From the NCBI RefSeq assembly GCF_014205255.1, contig NZ_JACHNE010000001.1:372001-436000 (forward strand): 64,000 nucleotides of DNA. Reading direction: 5' to 3'. Under the pieces are notes generated by a model that was not told the origin of the DNA, ran no database searches, and saw nothing but the letters and a program-made list of their open reading frames with translations. Below are positions 8,606 to 16,244 of the stretch, piece by piece. Numbering within the stretch: the stretch's first letter is position 1; every line of letters begins with the position of its first letter. Both the position numbers and the translations under genes were made by a program. The DNA is from Streptomyces caelestis (GTDB taxonomy: Bacteria > Actinomycetota > Actinomycetes > Streptomycetales > Streptomycetaceae).

Positions 8606-9544
8606 TCAGGACCCCCTTATCGGCCCGTCCGAGCTGCGAACCGGCGGTTTCGGGAGCATGGTGGGGCTATGGACGGTCAACCCCCTGTGGTCGTGCAGCC
8701 GCCCGCGTCGGACGGCGGACGGCTGGTGACCATCCACGGCGAGCGCATGGGCGTCGCCTACAGCCTCTTCGACGTGCTGGACCTGCTGCACCGCGAGGGC
8801 CTGCCTACCGCCGACACGGCCGTCGACGACACCGAGCTGATCGAGTGGCGCGGCGGCGGGCCGTACGACTGGAACAGCGGGTCGTCCGACGAGGCCTGAG
8901 CCTTCGTGGAGCCCCGTGTGCCCGCATACCGGTCCTCGGGTCCCTTTGCGTGCGAGGCCCTGTCTCAGTCCGATTCCCGCCGCGCTCCCCACTCCCCCGG
9001 CCAGCCGGTCGAGGCGGTCACGGTGGGCGGGCGTCAGGTCGAGGTCCGCCGCGGCGACGTTCTCCTCCACGTGCTCGCTACGGGCCGTGCCGGGAATCGG
9101 CAGGACGACCGGCGAGCGGCGGAGGAGCCAGGCGAGCGCGACCTGCGTGGGCGTGGCACCGAGGTCGGCCGCCACAGCCGCGATCTCCGCCTTGGCCCCC
9201 GCCTTCCCCCAGGCGACGGGCCGCCACGGCAGGAAGGCGATTCCGGCCGCCGCACAGGCGTCGTGCACCGGCTCGTGCTCACGGTCGAGCAGGTTGTAGC
9301 GGTTCTGCACGCTCACGATGTCGACGATCTCCCGGGCCTGCGCCGGCTCGGCGGCGGTGACCTCCGACAGCCCGATCCGGCCGACCAGGCCCTCGATCAG
9401 TGTGACGCCCAGCTCCACGGCCCGCCGGGCGACCGCGAGGGCGTTCTGTCGCGCGGGGCCGGGCTCGGCCGGCAGGTGCATGGCTCCGAAACCGAGCCGG
9501 CGTACGTCCAGATCCCCGCCGATACGGAAGCCGGTCCTTGTCAT
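8606..9544 (-). pseudogene. Aldo/keto reductase with internal deletion and lost stop
   Basis: The start (ATG 9544 behind GGGGAGG) and the first 48 residues are a normal AKR opening (LGFGAMHLP, ARRAVELGVTLI). The next residues are EGLVGRIGLSEV, which in intact AKRs lies about 100 residues later. The segment with the catalytic Asp, Tyr, Lys and His (the DTADxYG and KxG strands and the LDxxxLHR strand) is therefore missing in frame, with the junction near 9395. The second half resumes normally (VQNRYNLLDRE, PWRPVAWG, QVALAWLL, PIPGTARSEHVEENV) and family similarity ends at LDRLAG near 8996. The frame then runs on for 130 codons opposite another gene. A catalytically dead remnant is most likely. 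Confidence 0.8.
8669..8899 (+). CDS. Small conserved hypothetical protein
   Basis: A 76-residue acidic protein (centre LVTIHGERMGVAYSLFDVLDLL, end YDWNSGSSDEA). Codon use and the well-formed helix/strand-like sequence look genuine, and it resembles short Streptomyces proteins of unknown function. The ATG follows GTGGGG at short spacing. It lies divergent from the secreted hydrolase and is overlapped on the other strand by the run-on 3' end of the broken aldo/keto reductase frame, which supports this strand as the real gene. No function can be assigned. Confidence 0.6.
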   Translation: MDGQPPVVVQPPASDGGRLVTIHGERMGVAYSLFDVLDLLHREGLPTADTAVDDTELIEWRGGGPYDWNSGSSDEA

Positions 9545-9728
9545 GAGCGCTGTCCTCCCCCTCTGCTCAAGGAGCCACGCCAACAGCGGGGTTGGCGGCG
9601 CCGCCGGTCACAGGGGCCGCGCCGGACCGCCGAGCCATCCCCGGGGCCGCGCCGCTCGGCGAGCCGTCGCCAGTGCCCGGCGTTACGCTGCGCGCACAGG
9701 GCCCTCTGCCCCTTTCAGGGAGGTTCTC

Positions 9729-10142
9729 ATGGTCTCGCGTCTCAACCCGTACCTGTCCTTCAACGGCGACGCCCGGCAGGCGATGGAGTTCTACCAGGAG
9801 GTCTTCGGCGGCACCCTCACCCTCAACACCTACGGCGACTTCGGCCATGCGGAAGCCCCGAACGCCGACAAGATCATGCACGGCATGCTGGAGACCCCCA
9901 GCGGCTTCACCCTGATGGGCGCCGACAACCCGCCGGGCATGGAATCCGCGCCGGGCCAGCCCTTCTCGGTGAGCCTCAGCGGCGACGACGAAGCCGAGCT
10001 GAGCGGCTACTGGGAGAAGCTGTCCGAGGGCGGCTCGGTGTCGGTGCCGCTGGAGAAGCAGATGTGGGGCGACGTGTTCGGCATGTGCACGGACCGCTTC
10101 GGCGTCCCGTGGATGGTCAACGTCAGCGCCACGGAGAGCTGA
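9729..10142 (+). CDS. VOC-family (PhnB/3-demethylubiquinone-type) protein
   Basis: A 137-residue glyoxalase-superfamily protein: NPYLSFNGDARQAMEFYQEV, an FGGTL strand, HGMLETPSGFTLMGAD, and the closing WGDVFGMCTDRFGVPWMVN of PhnB-type VOC proteins. These are small dimeric cytosolic proteins, often of unknown role, some binding metal or drugs. GGGAGG (9718-9723) five bases before the ATG fixes the start. A strong hairpin ends the transcript, so it is monocistronic. Confidence 0.9.
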   Translation: MVSRLNPYLSFNGDARQAMEFYQEVFGGTLTLNTYGDFGHAEAPNADKIMHGMLETPSGFTLMGADNPPGMESAPGQPFSVSLSGDDEAELSGYWEKLSEGGSVSVPLEKQMWGDVFGMCTDRFGVPWMVNVSATES

Positions 10143-10182
10143 GCGGGACCGACCAGGGCGGTCAGCGACTGTCCGCCCCGCG

Positions 10183-10228
10183 GGGCCGCCCGCACACGCC
10201 GTGCACTGCCGGTGTGTGCGGGCGGCCC
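10183..10228 (+). terminator. 15-bp-arm hairpin after the VOC gene
   Basis: GGGCCGCCCGCACAC (10183-10197) and GTGTGCGGGCGGCCC (10214-10228) are perfectly complementary around a 16-nt loop, and TGTTCTGTT follows. This is a convincing intrinsic-type terminator for the VOC gene and also insulates the sugar-binding gene promoter. Confidence 0.85.
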
Positions 10229-10233
10229 TGTTC

Positions 10234-10282
10234 TGTTGGATCGTCCTGCTTGTTGGATCGTCCTGTTTGTTGGTACGTCCTG
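10234..10282. repeat. Three 17-bp-period direct repeats upstream of the sugar-binding gene
   Basis: TGTTGGATCGTCCTG at 10234-10248 and 10251-10265 is identical, and TGTTGGTACGTCCTG at 10268-10282 differs by a swap of two bases. Spacing is 17 bp. The array ends ten bases before the -35 hexamer of the following promoter, the position expected for an activator array or a strain-variable spacer. Confidence 0.8.
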
Positions 10283-10291
10283 ACAAAGCTG

Positions 10292-10344
10292 TTGACATCC
10301 CCAGAAGGGCGCCCCCATAGTACCTGCCACTAGAGCGCGCTAGT
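10292..10344 (+). promoter_or_regulatory. Sigma-70-type promoter with LacI-type operator, sugar-binding gene
   Basis: TTGACA (10292-10297), an 18-bp spacer and CATAGT (10316-10321) form a promoter, and ACTAGAGCGCGCTAGT (10329-10344) overlaps the start region. The palindrome extends outward as CCACTAG/CTAGTGG. The identical 16-mer sits at the same place behind a TTGACA promoter at 13717, next to lacI, so both are very likely operators of the LacI protein encoded at 12598-13638. Confidence 0.8.
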
Positions 10345-10413
10345 GGCGCGCTCCAGCTGCCTCCCCGGACCGGGCACGACCCGTTCCCTCCAGCACACCG
10401 AGGTGCACCCGAC

Positions 10414-11418
10414 ATGCGCAGACACCACAGATCCGCCGCCCTGACCACCGCCGCCCTCGTGGGCGCGCTGCTCGCCGCCGGCTGCTCCAGCGGCTCCGGC
10501 GGGAAGCAGTCCGAGACCGGCGGCACCGACGCCGCCGCGGGCAAGGCCACCACGCCTCGGATGACCGTCGCCCTGGTCACCCACGCGGCGCCCGGCGACA
10601 CCTTCTGGGACCTGATCCGCAAGGGCGCCCAGGCCGCCGCCGCGAAGGACAACATCAAGCTCGTCTACTCCAGCGACCCGGTCGCCGGAAACCAGGCCAA
10701 CCTCGTGCAGAACGCCATCGACCAGAAGGTCGACGGCATCGCGCTCACCGCCGCCAAGCCCGATGCCATGAAGGCGGTGGTGGCCAAGGCCAAGGCGGCC
10801 GGCATCCCCGTCGTCGGTTTCAACTCCGGCCTGGACAACTGGCGGGAACTCGGCATGCTCGAGTACTTCGGCCAGGACGAGAACATCGCCGGCCAGGCCT
10901 TCGGCGAGCGCCTCAACCAGCAGGGCGCCAAGCACGCCGTCTGCGTGATCCAGGAGCAGGGCCAGGTCGCGCTGGAGGCACGCTGCGCCGGTCTGAAGAA
11001 GGGCTTCAAGGGCACGACGGAGAACCTGTACGTCAACGGCACCGACATGCCCTCCGTGAAGTCGACGCTGACGGCCAAGCTCCAGAAGGAGTCCACCATC
11101 GACCGGGTGGTCACACTGGGCGCCCCGATCGCCATGACCGCCGTGCAGTCGGTCAAGGACGCGGGCAGCAAGGCCGAGGTCGCCACCTTCGACCTCAACA
11201 AGGACCTCGTCGGGGCCATCCAGGGCGGCGACATCCAGTTCGCCGTCGACCAGCAGCCCTACCTCCAGGGCTACCTCGCCGTCGACGCGCTGTGGCTCTA
11301 CAGGACGAACGGCAACGTCAGCGGCGGCGGCACCGCTCCCGTGCTCACCGGGCCGGCCTTCGTCACCAAGGACAACGTCGACAGCGTCGCGGAGTTCGCG
11401 AAGAAGGGGACGCGCTGA
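10414..11418 (+). CDS. Sugar-binding lipoprotein of a ribose/inositol-type ABC importer
   Basis: A 334-residue periplasmic-binding-protein-4 family member. The lipobox LLAAGC (Cys near residue 24) follows a short signal, so it is an outer-face lipoprotein. The core has the RbsB-like pattern: THAAPGDTFWDLIRKGAQAAA, AIDQKVDGIALTAAKPDAM, AAGIPVVGFNSG, ATFDLNKDLVGAIQGGDIQFAVDQQPYLQGY. Expected ligands are pentoses, inositol or similar. The ATPase and permease genes that normally follow are absent. Downstream there is only a MITE-like element, an IS481 copy and convergent lacI. It is probably repressed by the LacI protein through the operator at 10329. It may work with an unlinked transporter or as a sensor. 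Confidence 0.9.
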   Translation: MRRHHRSAALTTAALVGALLAAGCSSGSGGKQSETGGTDAAAGKATTPRMTVALVTHAAPGDTFWDLIRKGAQAAAAKDNIKLVYSSDPVAGNQANLVQNAIDQKVDGIALTAAKPDAMKAVVAKAKAAGIPVVGFNSGLDNWRELGMLEYFGQDENIAGQAFGERLNQQGAKHAVCVIQEQGQVALEARCAGLKKGFKGTTENLYVNGTDMPSVKSTLTAKLQKESTIDRVVTLGAPIAMTAVQSVKDAGSKAEVATFDLNKDLVGAIQGGDIQFAVDQQPYLQGYLAVDALWLYRTNGNVSGGGTAPVLTGPAFVTKDNVDSVAEFAKKGTR

Positions 11419-11433
11419 GAAAGGGACTGGCTA

Positions 11434-11514
11434 GGTCTGTCGTTTGGATCAGATCGCAGACGCGGGGCCGAAAGGTGCCGCCGATTCCCTGCGACCTGAT
11501 CCAAACGACAGGCC
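11434..11514. mobile_element. 81-bp MITE-like element with 26-bp terminal inverted repeats
   Basis: The ends begin GGTCTGTCGTTTGGATCA (left) and, read inward from the right, GGCCTGTCGTTTGGATCA. The match extends to 26 bp with two differences. CTA flanks both ends (11431-11433 and 11515-11517) as a short target duplication. There is no gene inside. Size, paired ends and duplication fit a miniature element mobilised in trans by an IS5-like transposase (CTAG/YTAR-type targets). The alternative is a long terminator hairpin after the sugar-binding gene, which the element could also act as. Confidence 0.6.
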
Positions 11515-12477
11515 CTAGTTGTGCTGTTCGGAGAGGTTGGTGACGCGGCTGGCTGGGGTGTGGCCGCTGATTCCGGTGTGGGGTCGGTGGTAGTTGTACC
11601 AGTCCAGCCAGTCGGGAAACGCGGCCTGCCGTTCGGCCTGTGAGGTGTAGGGCCGGTGGTAGGCCCATTCGTCGAGCAGGGTGCGGTGGAAGCGTTCGAC
11701 CTTGCCATTGGTCTGCGGCCGCCAGGGTCGGGTCCAGCGGGGGCTGATGCCCAGCTCCCGGCAGGTGTCGCGCCAGGTGTTCTTGGTGTAGGCCCAGGCG
11801 TTGTCGGTCAGGACCCGCTCGACGGTCACGCCGCGTGCGGCGAACCAGGCGGCTGCTCGTCGTAGGAAGCCGGCGCAGGTTGCGGCCTTCTCGTCAGGCA
11901 GGTCTTCGGTGTAGGCCAGGCGGGAGTGGTCGTCCAGGGCAGTGTGCAGGTAGGCGTATCCGGTGCCGTTGCGGCGGTCCTGGTTGGCCCGGCCGGCCGC
12001 GCGGCCGAGGACTTTGTGTCCACCGCCGTCCGGGATGCGGCCGAGCTTCTTGATGTCGATGTGGACCAGTTCGCCGGGCCGGGCTCGTTCGTAGCGGCGG
12101 ATGGGTTCGCCGGTGGCCCGGTCGGTGGCAGCCAGGACGGGCAGGTGGTGACGGTGCAGGATGCGGTGGGCGGTGGAGGCGGCGATGCCGCATCGGGCGG
12201 CCAGCCGCACCGGTCCGATGCGGTGCTCGCGCCGCAGGCGCACGACCTGCTGTTCGATGGCGGCCGGGGTGCGGCGGGGCTGGTGGTGCGGGCGGCTGGA
12301 GCGGTCATGCAGGCCCGCTGCCCCGTGGCGGCGGTAGCGGCCTGCCCAGCGGGCTGCGGTGGTGTGGCTGACCTGGAAGCGTTCCGCGGCTCGTCGTAGC
12401 GGCCAGCCGTCCTCGACGACACACCGGGCCAGACGCAGCCTGCCGGTCGCGGTCAGCGGGGCGTTACGGTGGAACAA
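11515..12477 (-). CDS. IS481-family DDE transposase
   Basis: A 320-residue transposase starting at TTG 12477, six bases after AGGAGG. The N-terminal helix-turn-helix half (LTATGRLRLARCVV, AAERFQVSHTTAARWAGRY) is followed by the integrase core with all three acidic residues: Asp in VHIDIKKLGRIPDGGG, Asp in VLTDNAWAYT and Glu in NGKVERFHRTLLDEW. It appears intact and possibly active. The TAG stop (11515-11517) and part of the last Asn codon lie in the target duplication, so the element borrows its stop codon from the site it enters. Confidence 0.93.
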   Translation of the reverse strand: MFHRNAPLTATGRLRLARCVVEDGWPLRRAAERFQVSHTTAARWAGRYRRHGAAGLHDRSSRPHHQPRRTPAAIEQQVVRLRREHRIGPVRLAARCGIAASTAHRILHRHHLPVLAATDRATGEPIRRYERARPGELVHIDIKKLGRIPDGGGHKVLGRAAGRANQDRRNGTGYAYLHTALDDHSRLAYTEDLPDEKAATCAGFLRRAAAWFAARGVTVERVLTDNAWAYTKNTWRDTCRELGISPRWTRPWRPQTNGKVERFHRTLLDEWAYHRPYTSQAERQAAFPDWLDWYNYHRPHTGISGHTPASRVTNLSEQHN

Positions 12478-12596
12478 CGAGGGCCTCCTGGGCGTCGGTT
12501 GTAGATGTCGCAATCCACACCGAACCCAGAGGCCCTCGCCTCGTTCAAGGACCACTCCAGGCGTGTCGCCTGTCACCAACGTCCCGGGACAGCACA
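11520..12596 (-). mobile_element. IS481-family insertion sequence, complete
   Basis: The 1077-bp element has imperfect terminal inverted repeats starting TGTGCTGT and sharing GTTGGTGAC further in, and is flanked by the 6-bp duplication CCTAGT (11514-11519 and 12597-12602). The family is known to prefer NCTAGN targets with 6-bp duplications. It carries one DDE transposase. The left duplication includes the last base of the neighbouring MITE-like element, so this IS inserted after it. The right copy of CTAG is the lacI stop codon. Confidence 0.93.
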
Positions 12597-12597
12597 C

Positions 12598-13638
12598 CTA
12601 GTCCTCCGCCGACACGGGCCCGCTCGTTCCCCGTACCACCAGTTTGGGGTCCAGCACCGCCTCCCTCGGTGGCAGTTCCCCGTTCTCCAGCCGTTCTACG
12701 GCGAAGCGGACCGCGTGCTCGGCCATGAGGAACGCGTCCTGGCGGACGGTGGTCAGGCCGAGCGGCATCAGGTGGGAGAGGTGGCTGTCGTCGTAGCCGA
12801 CGACGGACAGGTCGCGCGGGACCTCGACGCCCGCCCGGGTCAGGGCCATCAGCAGCCCCATCGCGCAGCGGTCGTTGCCGGCGAGGACCGCCGTCGGCAA
12901 CGGCTGCCCGCCGTCGCGTTCGGCCAGCAGCAGCCGGCCGGTCTCGACACCGGACTCCTCGGTGTGCTCGCCGGGGATCACCCGCGCCTGCGCCTGAAGC
13001 CCGTGGCGGCGCATCGCGGCACGGTAGGCACGCCGCCGCTCCGCCGAACCCGGGCCGCGTCCGCCGTCGATGTGCACGATCCGGCGGTGCCCCAGCTCCA
13101 CCAGGTGCTCCATGGCCTGCCGGACGCCCTTGCCCTCGGCGGAGTGCACGAAGTCGACATGGGCCTGCGGCACCCGGCGGCTGACCGACACGGCGACCGT
13201 GCGCCGCCCGAGCTCGGCGAGGTAGGCGGGTTCGGCGTCGGAACCGAGCAGGATCACCGCCTCGCAGCGGTGGCTGAGCAGCGCCTCGACCGCCTTGGCC
13301 TCACTGCGGCCGTGGGTGGCGCCGGAGAGCAGGACGTCGTAACCGAGCCGCTCGGCCTCGGGGTAGATGCCGGTGATGAGGTCCGTGTGGAAGGTCTGGT
13401 GCACGGTGAACATCACGCCGAGCGTGCGACTGCGGCCACGGGCCAGCAGCCGGGCCGCGCTGTCGGGCCGGTAACCGATCTCGTCGGCCACGCGCAGGAC
13501 CCGTTCCCGTGTCTCCCGGCTGGCCCCCGCCTGGTTGCGGAAGATGATCGAGACGAGCGCGCGGGACACGCCCGCCTTCTCGGCGACGTCCGCCATCGTG
13601 GGCCGCTGCCTACCCGATGCATCCACGTGTGAACCCAC
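12598..13638 (-). CDS. LacI-family transcriptional repressor of the polyol regulon
   Basis: A 346-residue LacI/GalR protein: DNA-binding headpiece PTMADVAEKAGVSRALVSIIF, hinge AARLLARGRSRTLGV, and a sugar-binding core ending GLTTVRQDAFLMAEHAVRF. The GTG at 13638 lies only two bases after GGAGG, so an inner start is possible. It is divergent from the TIM-barrel gene at 13822, with a shared promoter region holding ACTAGAGCGCGCTAGT, and the same operator precedes the binding-protein gene. The IS481 copy inserted exactly at its stop codon, and the duplicated CTAG keeps the reading frame and stop intact, so the protein is unchanged. Confidence 0.94.
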   Translation of the reverse strand: MGSHVDASGRQRPTMADVAEKAGVSRALVSIIFRNQAGASRETRERVLRVADEIGYRPDSAARLLARGRSRTLGVMFTVHQTFHTDLITGIYPEAERLGYDVLLSGATHGRSEAKAVEALLSHRCEAVILLGSDAEPAYLAELGRRTVAVSVSRRVPQAHVDFVHSAEGKGVRQAMEHLVELGHRRIVHIDGGRGPGSAERRRAYRAAMRRHGLQAQARVIPGEHTEESGVETGRLLLAERDGGQPLPTAVLAGNDRCAMGLLMALTRAGVEVPRDLSVVGYDDSHLSHLMPLGLTTVRQDAFLMAEHAVRFAVERLENGELPPREAVLDPKLVVRGTSGPVSAED

Positions 13639-13716
13639 CCTCCGACGCCGACCACCTTACGGGGCGTCCTGCACGGCGCCCGTACACGGACCCCGCAAAC
13701 TCCCGGCAACAACCTA

Positions 13717-13768
13717 TTGACATGACATTTGGACTGGGGTCATCGTACTCGAACTAGAGCGCGCTAGT
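13717..13768 (+). promoter_or_regulatory. Promoter with LacI-type operator, catabolic operon
   Basis: TTGACA (13717-13722), an 18-bp spacer and CATCGT (13741-13746), then ACTAGAGCGCGCTAGT (13753-13768), identical to the operator at 10329-10344 and at nearly the same distance from its promoter. It drives the four-gene operon starting at 13822. A half-like AGAGCGC follows. The geometry predicts repression by blocking transcription start. Confidence 0.85.
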
Positions 13769-13821
13769 AGAGCGCATCAGTTTCAGGCCCGCCCCCTTCC
13801 TCTCCCCGAAGGACCCTCACC

Positions 13822-14772
13822 ATGGCAACGGCGCCAGCCCCGCTGCGTACGACCGTCGGCAACCTGTGCCTCGGCTCCGCCCCCGACTCCTGGGGTGTCT
13901 GGTTCCCCGAGGACGAGCACCAGGTGCCGTACACCCGTTTCCTCGACGAGCTCGTCGAGGCCGGATACGAGTGGCTGGAGCTCGGCCCGTACGGCTATCT
14001 CCCCACCGATCCCCGGCTGCTGAGGGCCGAGCTGGACGCCCGGGGGCTGAAGGTCTCCGGAGGTACCGCGTTCGGCGCGCTGCACCGGCCCGAAGCGTGG
14101 GACGAGATGCTCGCCCATGTCCGGCAGGTCGCCGCGCTGACCGCTGCCGCGGGGGCGCACCATCTCGTCTTCATCCCGCCGATGTACCGGGACGAGAAGA
14201 CGGGCGTCTTCACCGAGTCGCCCGAGCTGACCGCCGAGCAGTGGGCCGGGTTCGGCCGGGCCGCCGACCGGCTGGGCCGGCTGCTGCTGGAGGAGTACGA
14301 CGTACGGCTGGTCGTCCATCCGCACGCCGACAGCCACATCCAGACGCAAGGAGAGATCGAGCGGCTGCTGAACGAGTCCGACAGCCGTTACACGAACCTC
14401 TGCCTGGACACGGGGCACGTCGCGTACGGCGGCGGGGACAACCTCGATCTGATCCGCCGCTTCGGGGAGCGGGTCGGCTATGTGCACATCAAGCAGATGG
14501 ACCCGGAGATCCTGGCGCAGGTCGCGGCCGAGGACCTGTCCTTCGGCGAGGCCGTGCGGCGCGGGGTGTGCGTGTCACCGCCAGCCGGGGTGCCGAAGCC
14601 GGCCGATGTGGTGGACGAACTCGCACGACTCGACGCGGAGTTGTTCGTGATCGTCGAGCAGGACCTGTACCCGTGCGCGCCCGAGGTGCCGCTGCCGATC
14701 GCGGTCAGCACCCGCGAACACCTGGCCGGCTGCGGTCTCTCGGGTACCCGGCGCCCGAACATCGACAGGTAA
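13822..14772 (+). CDS. TIM-barrel sugar isomerase/dehydratase, IolE-like
   Basis: A 316-residue xylose-isomerase-like TIM barrel (AP_endonuc_2 fold). The opening NLCLGSAPDSWGVWFPED with an SWG element recalls inosose dehydratase IolE. Probable metal ligands are the Glu in WLELGPYG, the Asp/His in NLCLDTGHVAYGG, the His in VVHPHADSHI and the Glu in VIVEQDLYP. It is the first gene of the operator-controlled operon, nine bases before the transporter gene. By context it should dehydrate or isomerise the keto-polyol made by the IolG-like enzyme. The exact substrate (inosose or another keto sugar) is not decided. Confidence 0.85.
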   Translation: MATAPAPLRTTVGNLCLGSAPDSWGVWFPEDEHQVPYTRFLDELVEAGYEWLELGPYGYLPTDPRLLRAELDARGLKVSGGTAFGALHRPEAWDEMLAHVRQVAALTAAAGAHHLVFIPPMYRDEKTGVFTESPELTAEQWAGFGRAADRLGRLLLEEYDVRLVVHPHADSHIQTQGEIERLLNESDSRYTNLCLDTGHVAYGGGDNLDLIRRFGERVGYVHIKQMDPEILAQVAAEDLSFGEAVRRGVCVSPPAGVPKPADVVDELARLDAELFVIVEQDLYPCAPEVPLPIAVSTREHLAGCGLSGTRRPNIDR

Positions 14773-14781
14773 GGAGCGGCC

Positions 14782-16221
14782 ATGGACGTCAGGGACGACA
14801 CGACACCGGCCTCCACCCCAGCCCCGGCCACCGCCGTCGCGGACGACGCCCCTGAGGCGGTCAGGCGGCGACTGCGGCTGATCACGACCATCGCCACGTT
14901 CGGTGGTCTGCTCTTCGGCTACGACACCGGCGTCATCAACGGCGCCCTGCCCTACATGACCGATGACCTCGGCCTGACCCCGGTCACCGAGGGCATGGTC
15001 ACCAGCTCGCTGCTGCTGGGTGCCGCGCTGGGCGCGGTGACCGGCGGCCGGTTGTCGGACGCGCGCGGAAGGCGGCGCACCATCCTGCTGCTGGCCGTGC
15101 TGTTCTTCGTCGGCGCGCTCGGCTGCACGCTCGCCCCCACGACCGAGGTGATGATCGTGGCGCGGTTCGTGCTCGGTCTCGCGGTCGGCGGCGCGTCGGT
15201 GACCGTGCCGGTGTATCTCGCGGAGATCTCCCCCGCCGAGCGGCGCGGCGCTCTCGTCACCCGCAACGAGCTGATGATCGTCAGCGGTCAGCTGCTGGCC
15301 TTCACGTCCAACGCGATCATCGCCCGGGTCGGCGGCGAGTCCGGTGGCGTGTGGCGCTGGATGCTGGTCGTCGCCACGCTGCCGGCCGTGGTGCTCTGGT
15401 TCGGCATGCTGGTGATGCCGGAGAGCCCGCGCTGGCTGGTCTCCCGGAGCCGCTTCGGGGAGGCCCTCGAAGTCCTCAGGCAGGTGCGGTCGCAGGCCCG
15501 GGCCGAGGCGGAGCTGAAGGAGGTGTCCGCGCTCGCCGTCAAGGACGAGCAGGCCAAGCTCGGCGGCTGGCAGGACATGAAGAGCACGCCGTGGCTGCGG
15601 AAGCTGATGTTCGTCGGGTTCGGCATCGCGATCGTGCAGCAGATCACCGGCGTCAACACGATCATGTACTACGGCACGCAGATCCTCACCGACGCCGGTT
15701 TCGCCGCCGACAGCGCGCTGACGGCGAACATCGCCAACGGGGTGATCTCGGTGCTGGCCACCTTCGTCGGCATCTGGCTGCTGGGGCGGGTACCGCGCCG
15801 CCCGATGCTGATGACCGGTCAGGCCGGTACGACCGCCGCCCTGTTGCTGATCGGCGTCTTCTCCCTGGTCCTGCCCTCGGGTGACGCGCGAGCGTTCGCG
15901 GTGCTCGCCATGACGGTCACGTTCCTCGCCTTCCAGCAGGGCGCGATCTCGCCGGTGACCTGGCTGATGCTGTCGGAGATCTTCCCGATGCGGATGCGCG
16001 GCTTCGGCATGGGCATCGCGGCCGTGGTGCTGTGGCTGACCAATTTCGTGATCGGGCTGGTCTTCCCGTCCCTGGTGTCCGGGATCGGGATCTCCCACAC
16101 CTTCTTCCTCTTCGTGGTGGCGGGCGTGCTGTCCCTCGTCTTCGTGAAGCTCTACGTCCCCGAGACCAAGGGCCGCACCCTCGAAACCCTCGAAGCCGAA
16201 CTCCGCACCCGCTTTTCCTGA
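14782..16221 (+). CDS. MFS sugar/polyol:H+ symporter (IolT/XylE type)
   Basis: A 479-residue, 12-helix sugar porter. Family signatures are all visible: [16 protein letters not shown] in helix 1, [11 protein letters not shown] in loop 2-3, [38 protein letters not shown] in helix 7, and the closing [10 protein letters not shown]. The last is the classical inositol/glucose transporter C-terminal motif. GGAG lies five bases before the ATG and nine bases separate it from the upstream gene, so it is tightly co-expressed. It is probably the main uptake route for the operon's substrate, which would explain the lack of ABC permease genes. Confidence 0.93.
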   Translation: MDVRDDTTPASTPAPATAVADDAPEAVRRRLRLITTIATFGGLLFGYDTGVINGALPYMTDDLGLTPVTEGMVTSSLLLGAALGAVTGGRLSDARGRRRTILLLAVLFFVGALGCTLAPTTEVMIVARFVLGLAVGGASVTVPVYLAEISPAERRGALVTRNELMIVSGQLLAFTSNAIIARVGGESGGVWRWMLVVATLPAVVLWFGMLVMPESPRWLVSRSRFGEALEVLRQVRSQARAEAELKEVSALAVKDEQAKLGGWQDMKSTPWLRKLMFVGFGIAIVQQITGVNTIMYYGTQILTDAGFAADSALTANIANGVISVLATFVGIWLLGRVPRRPMLMTGQAGTTAALLLIGVFSLVLPSGDARAFAVLAMTVTFLAFQQGAISPVTWLMLSEIFPMRMRGFGMGIAAVVLWLTNFVIGLVFPSLVSGIGISHTFFLFVVAGVLSLVFVKLYVPETKGRTLETLEAELRTRFS

Positions 16222-16244
16222 CCCTCCCTGTGAAGGAAACGACC

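Noticed and set aside
11434..11514. The 26-bp-arm hairpin as a plain terminator of the sugar-binding gene
   Set aside because: CTA duplications at both ends and IS-like termini favour a mobile element. Terminator action may still be a side effect.
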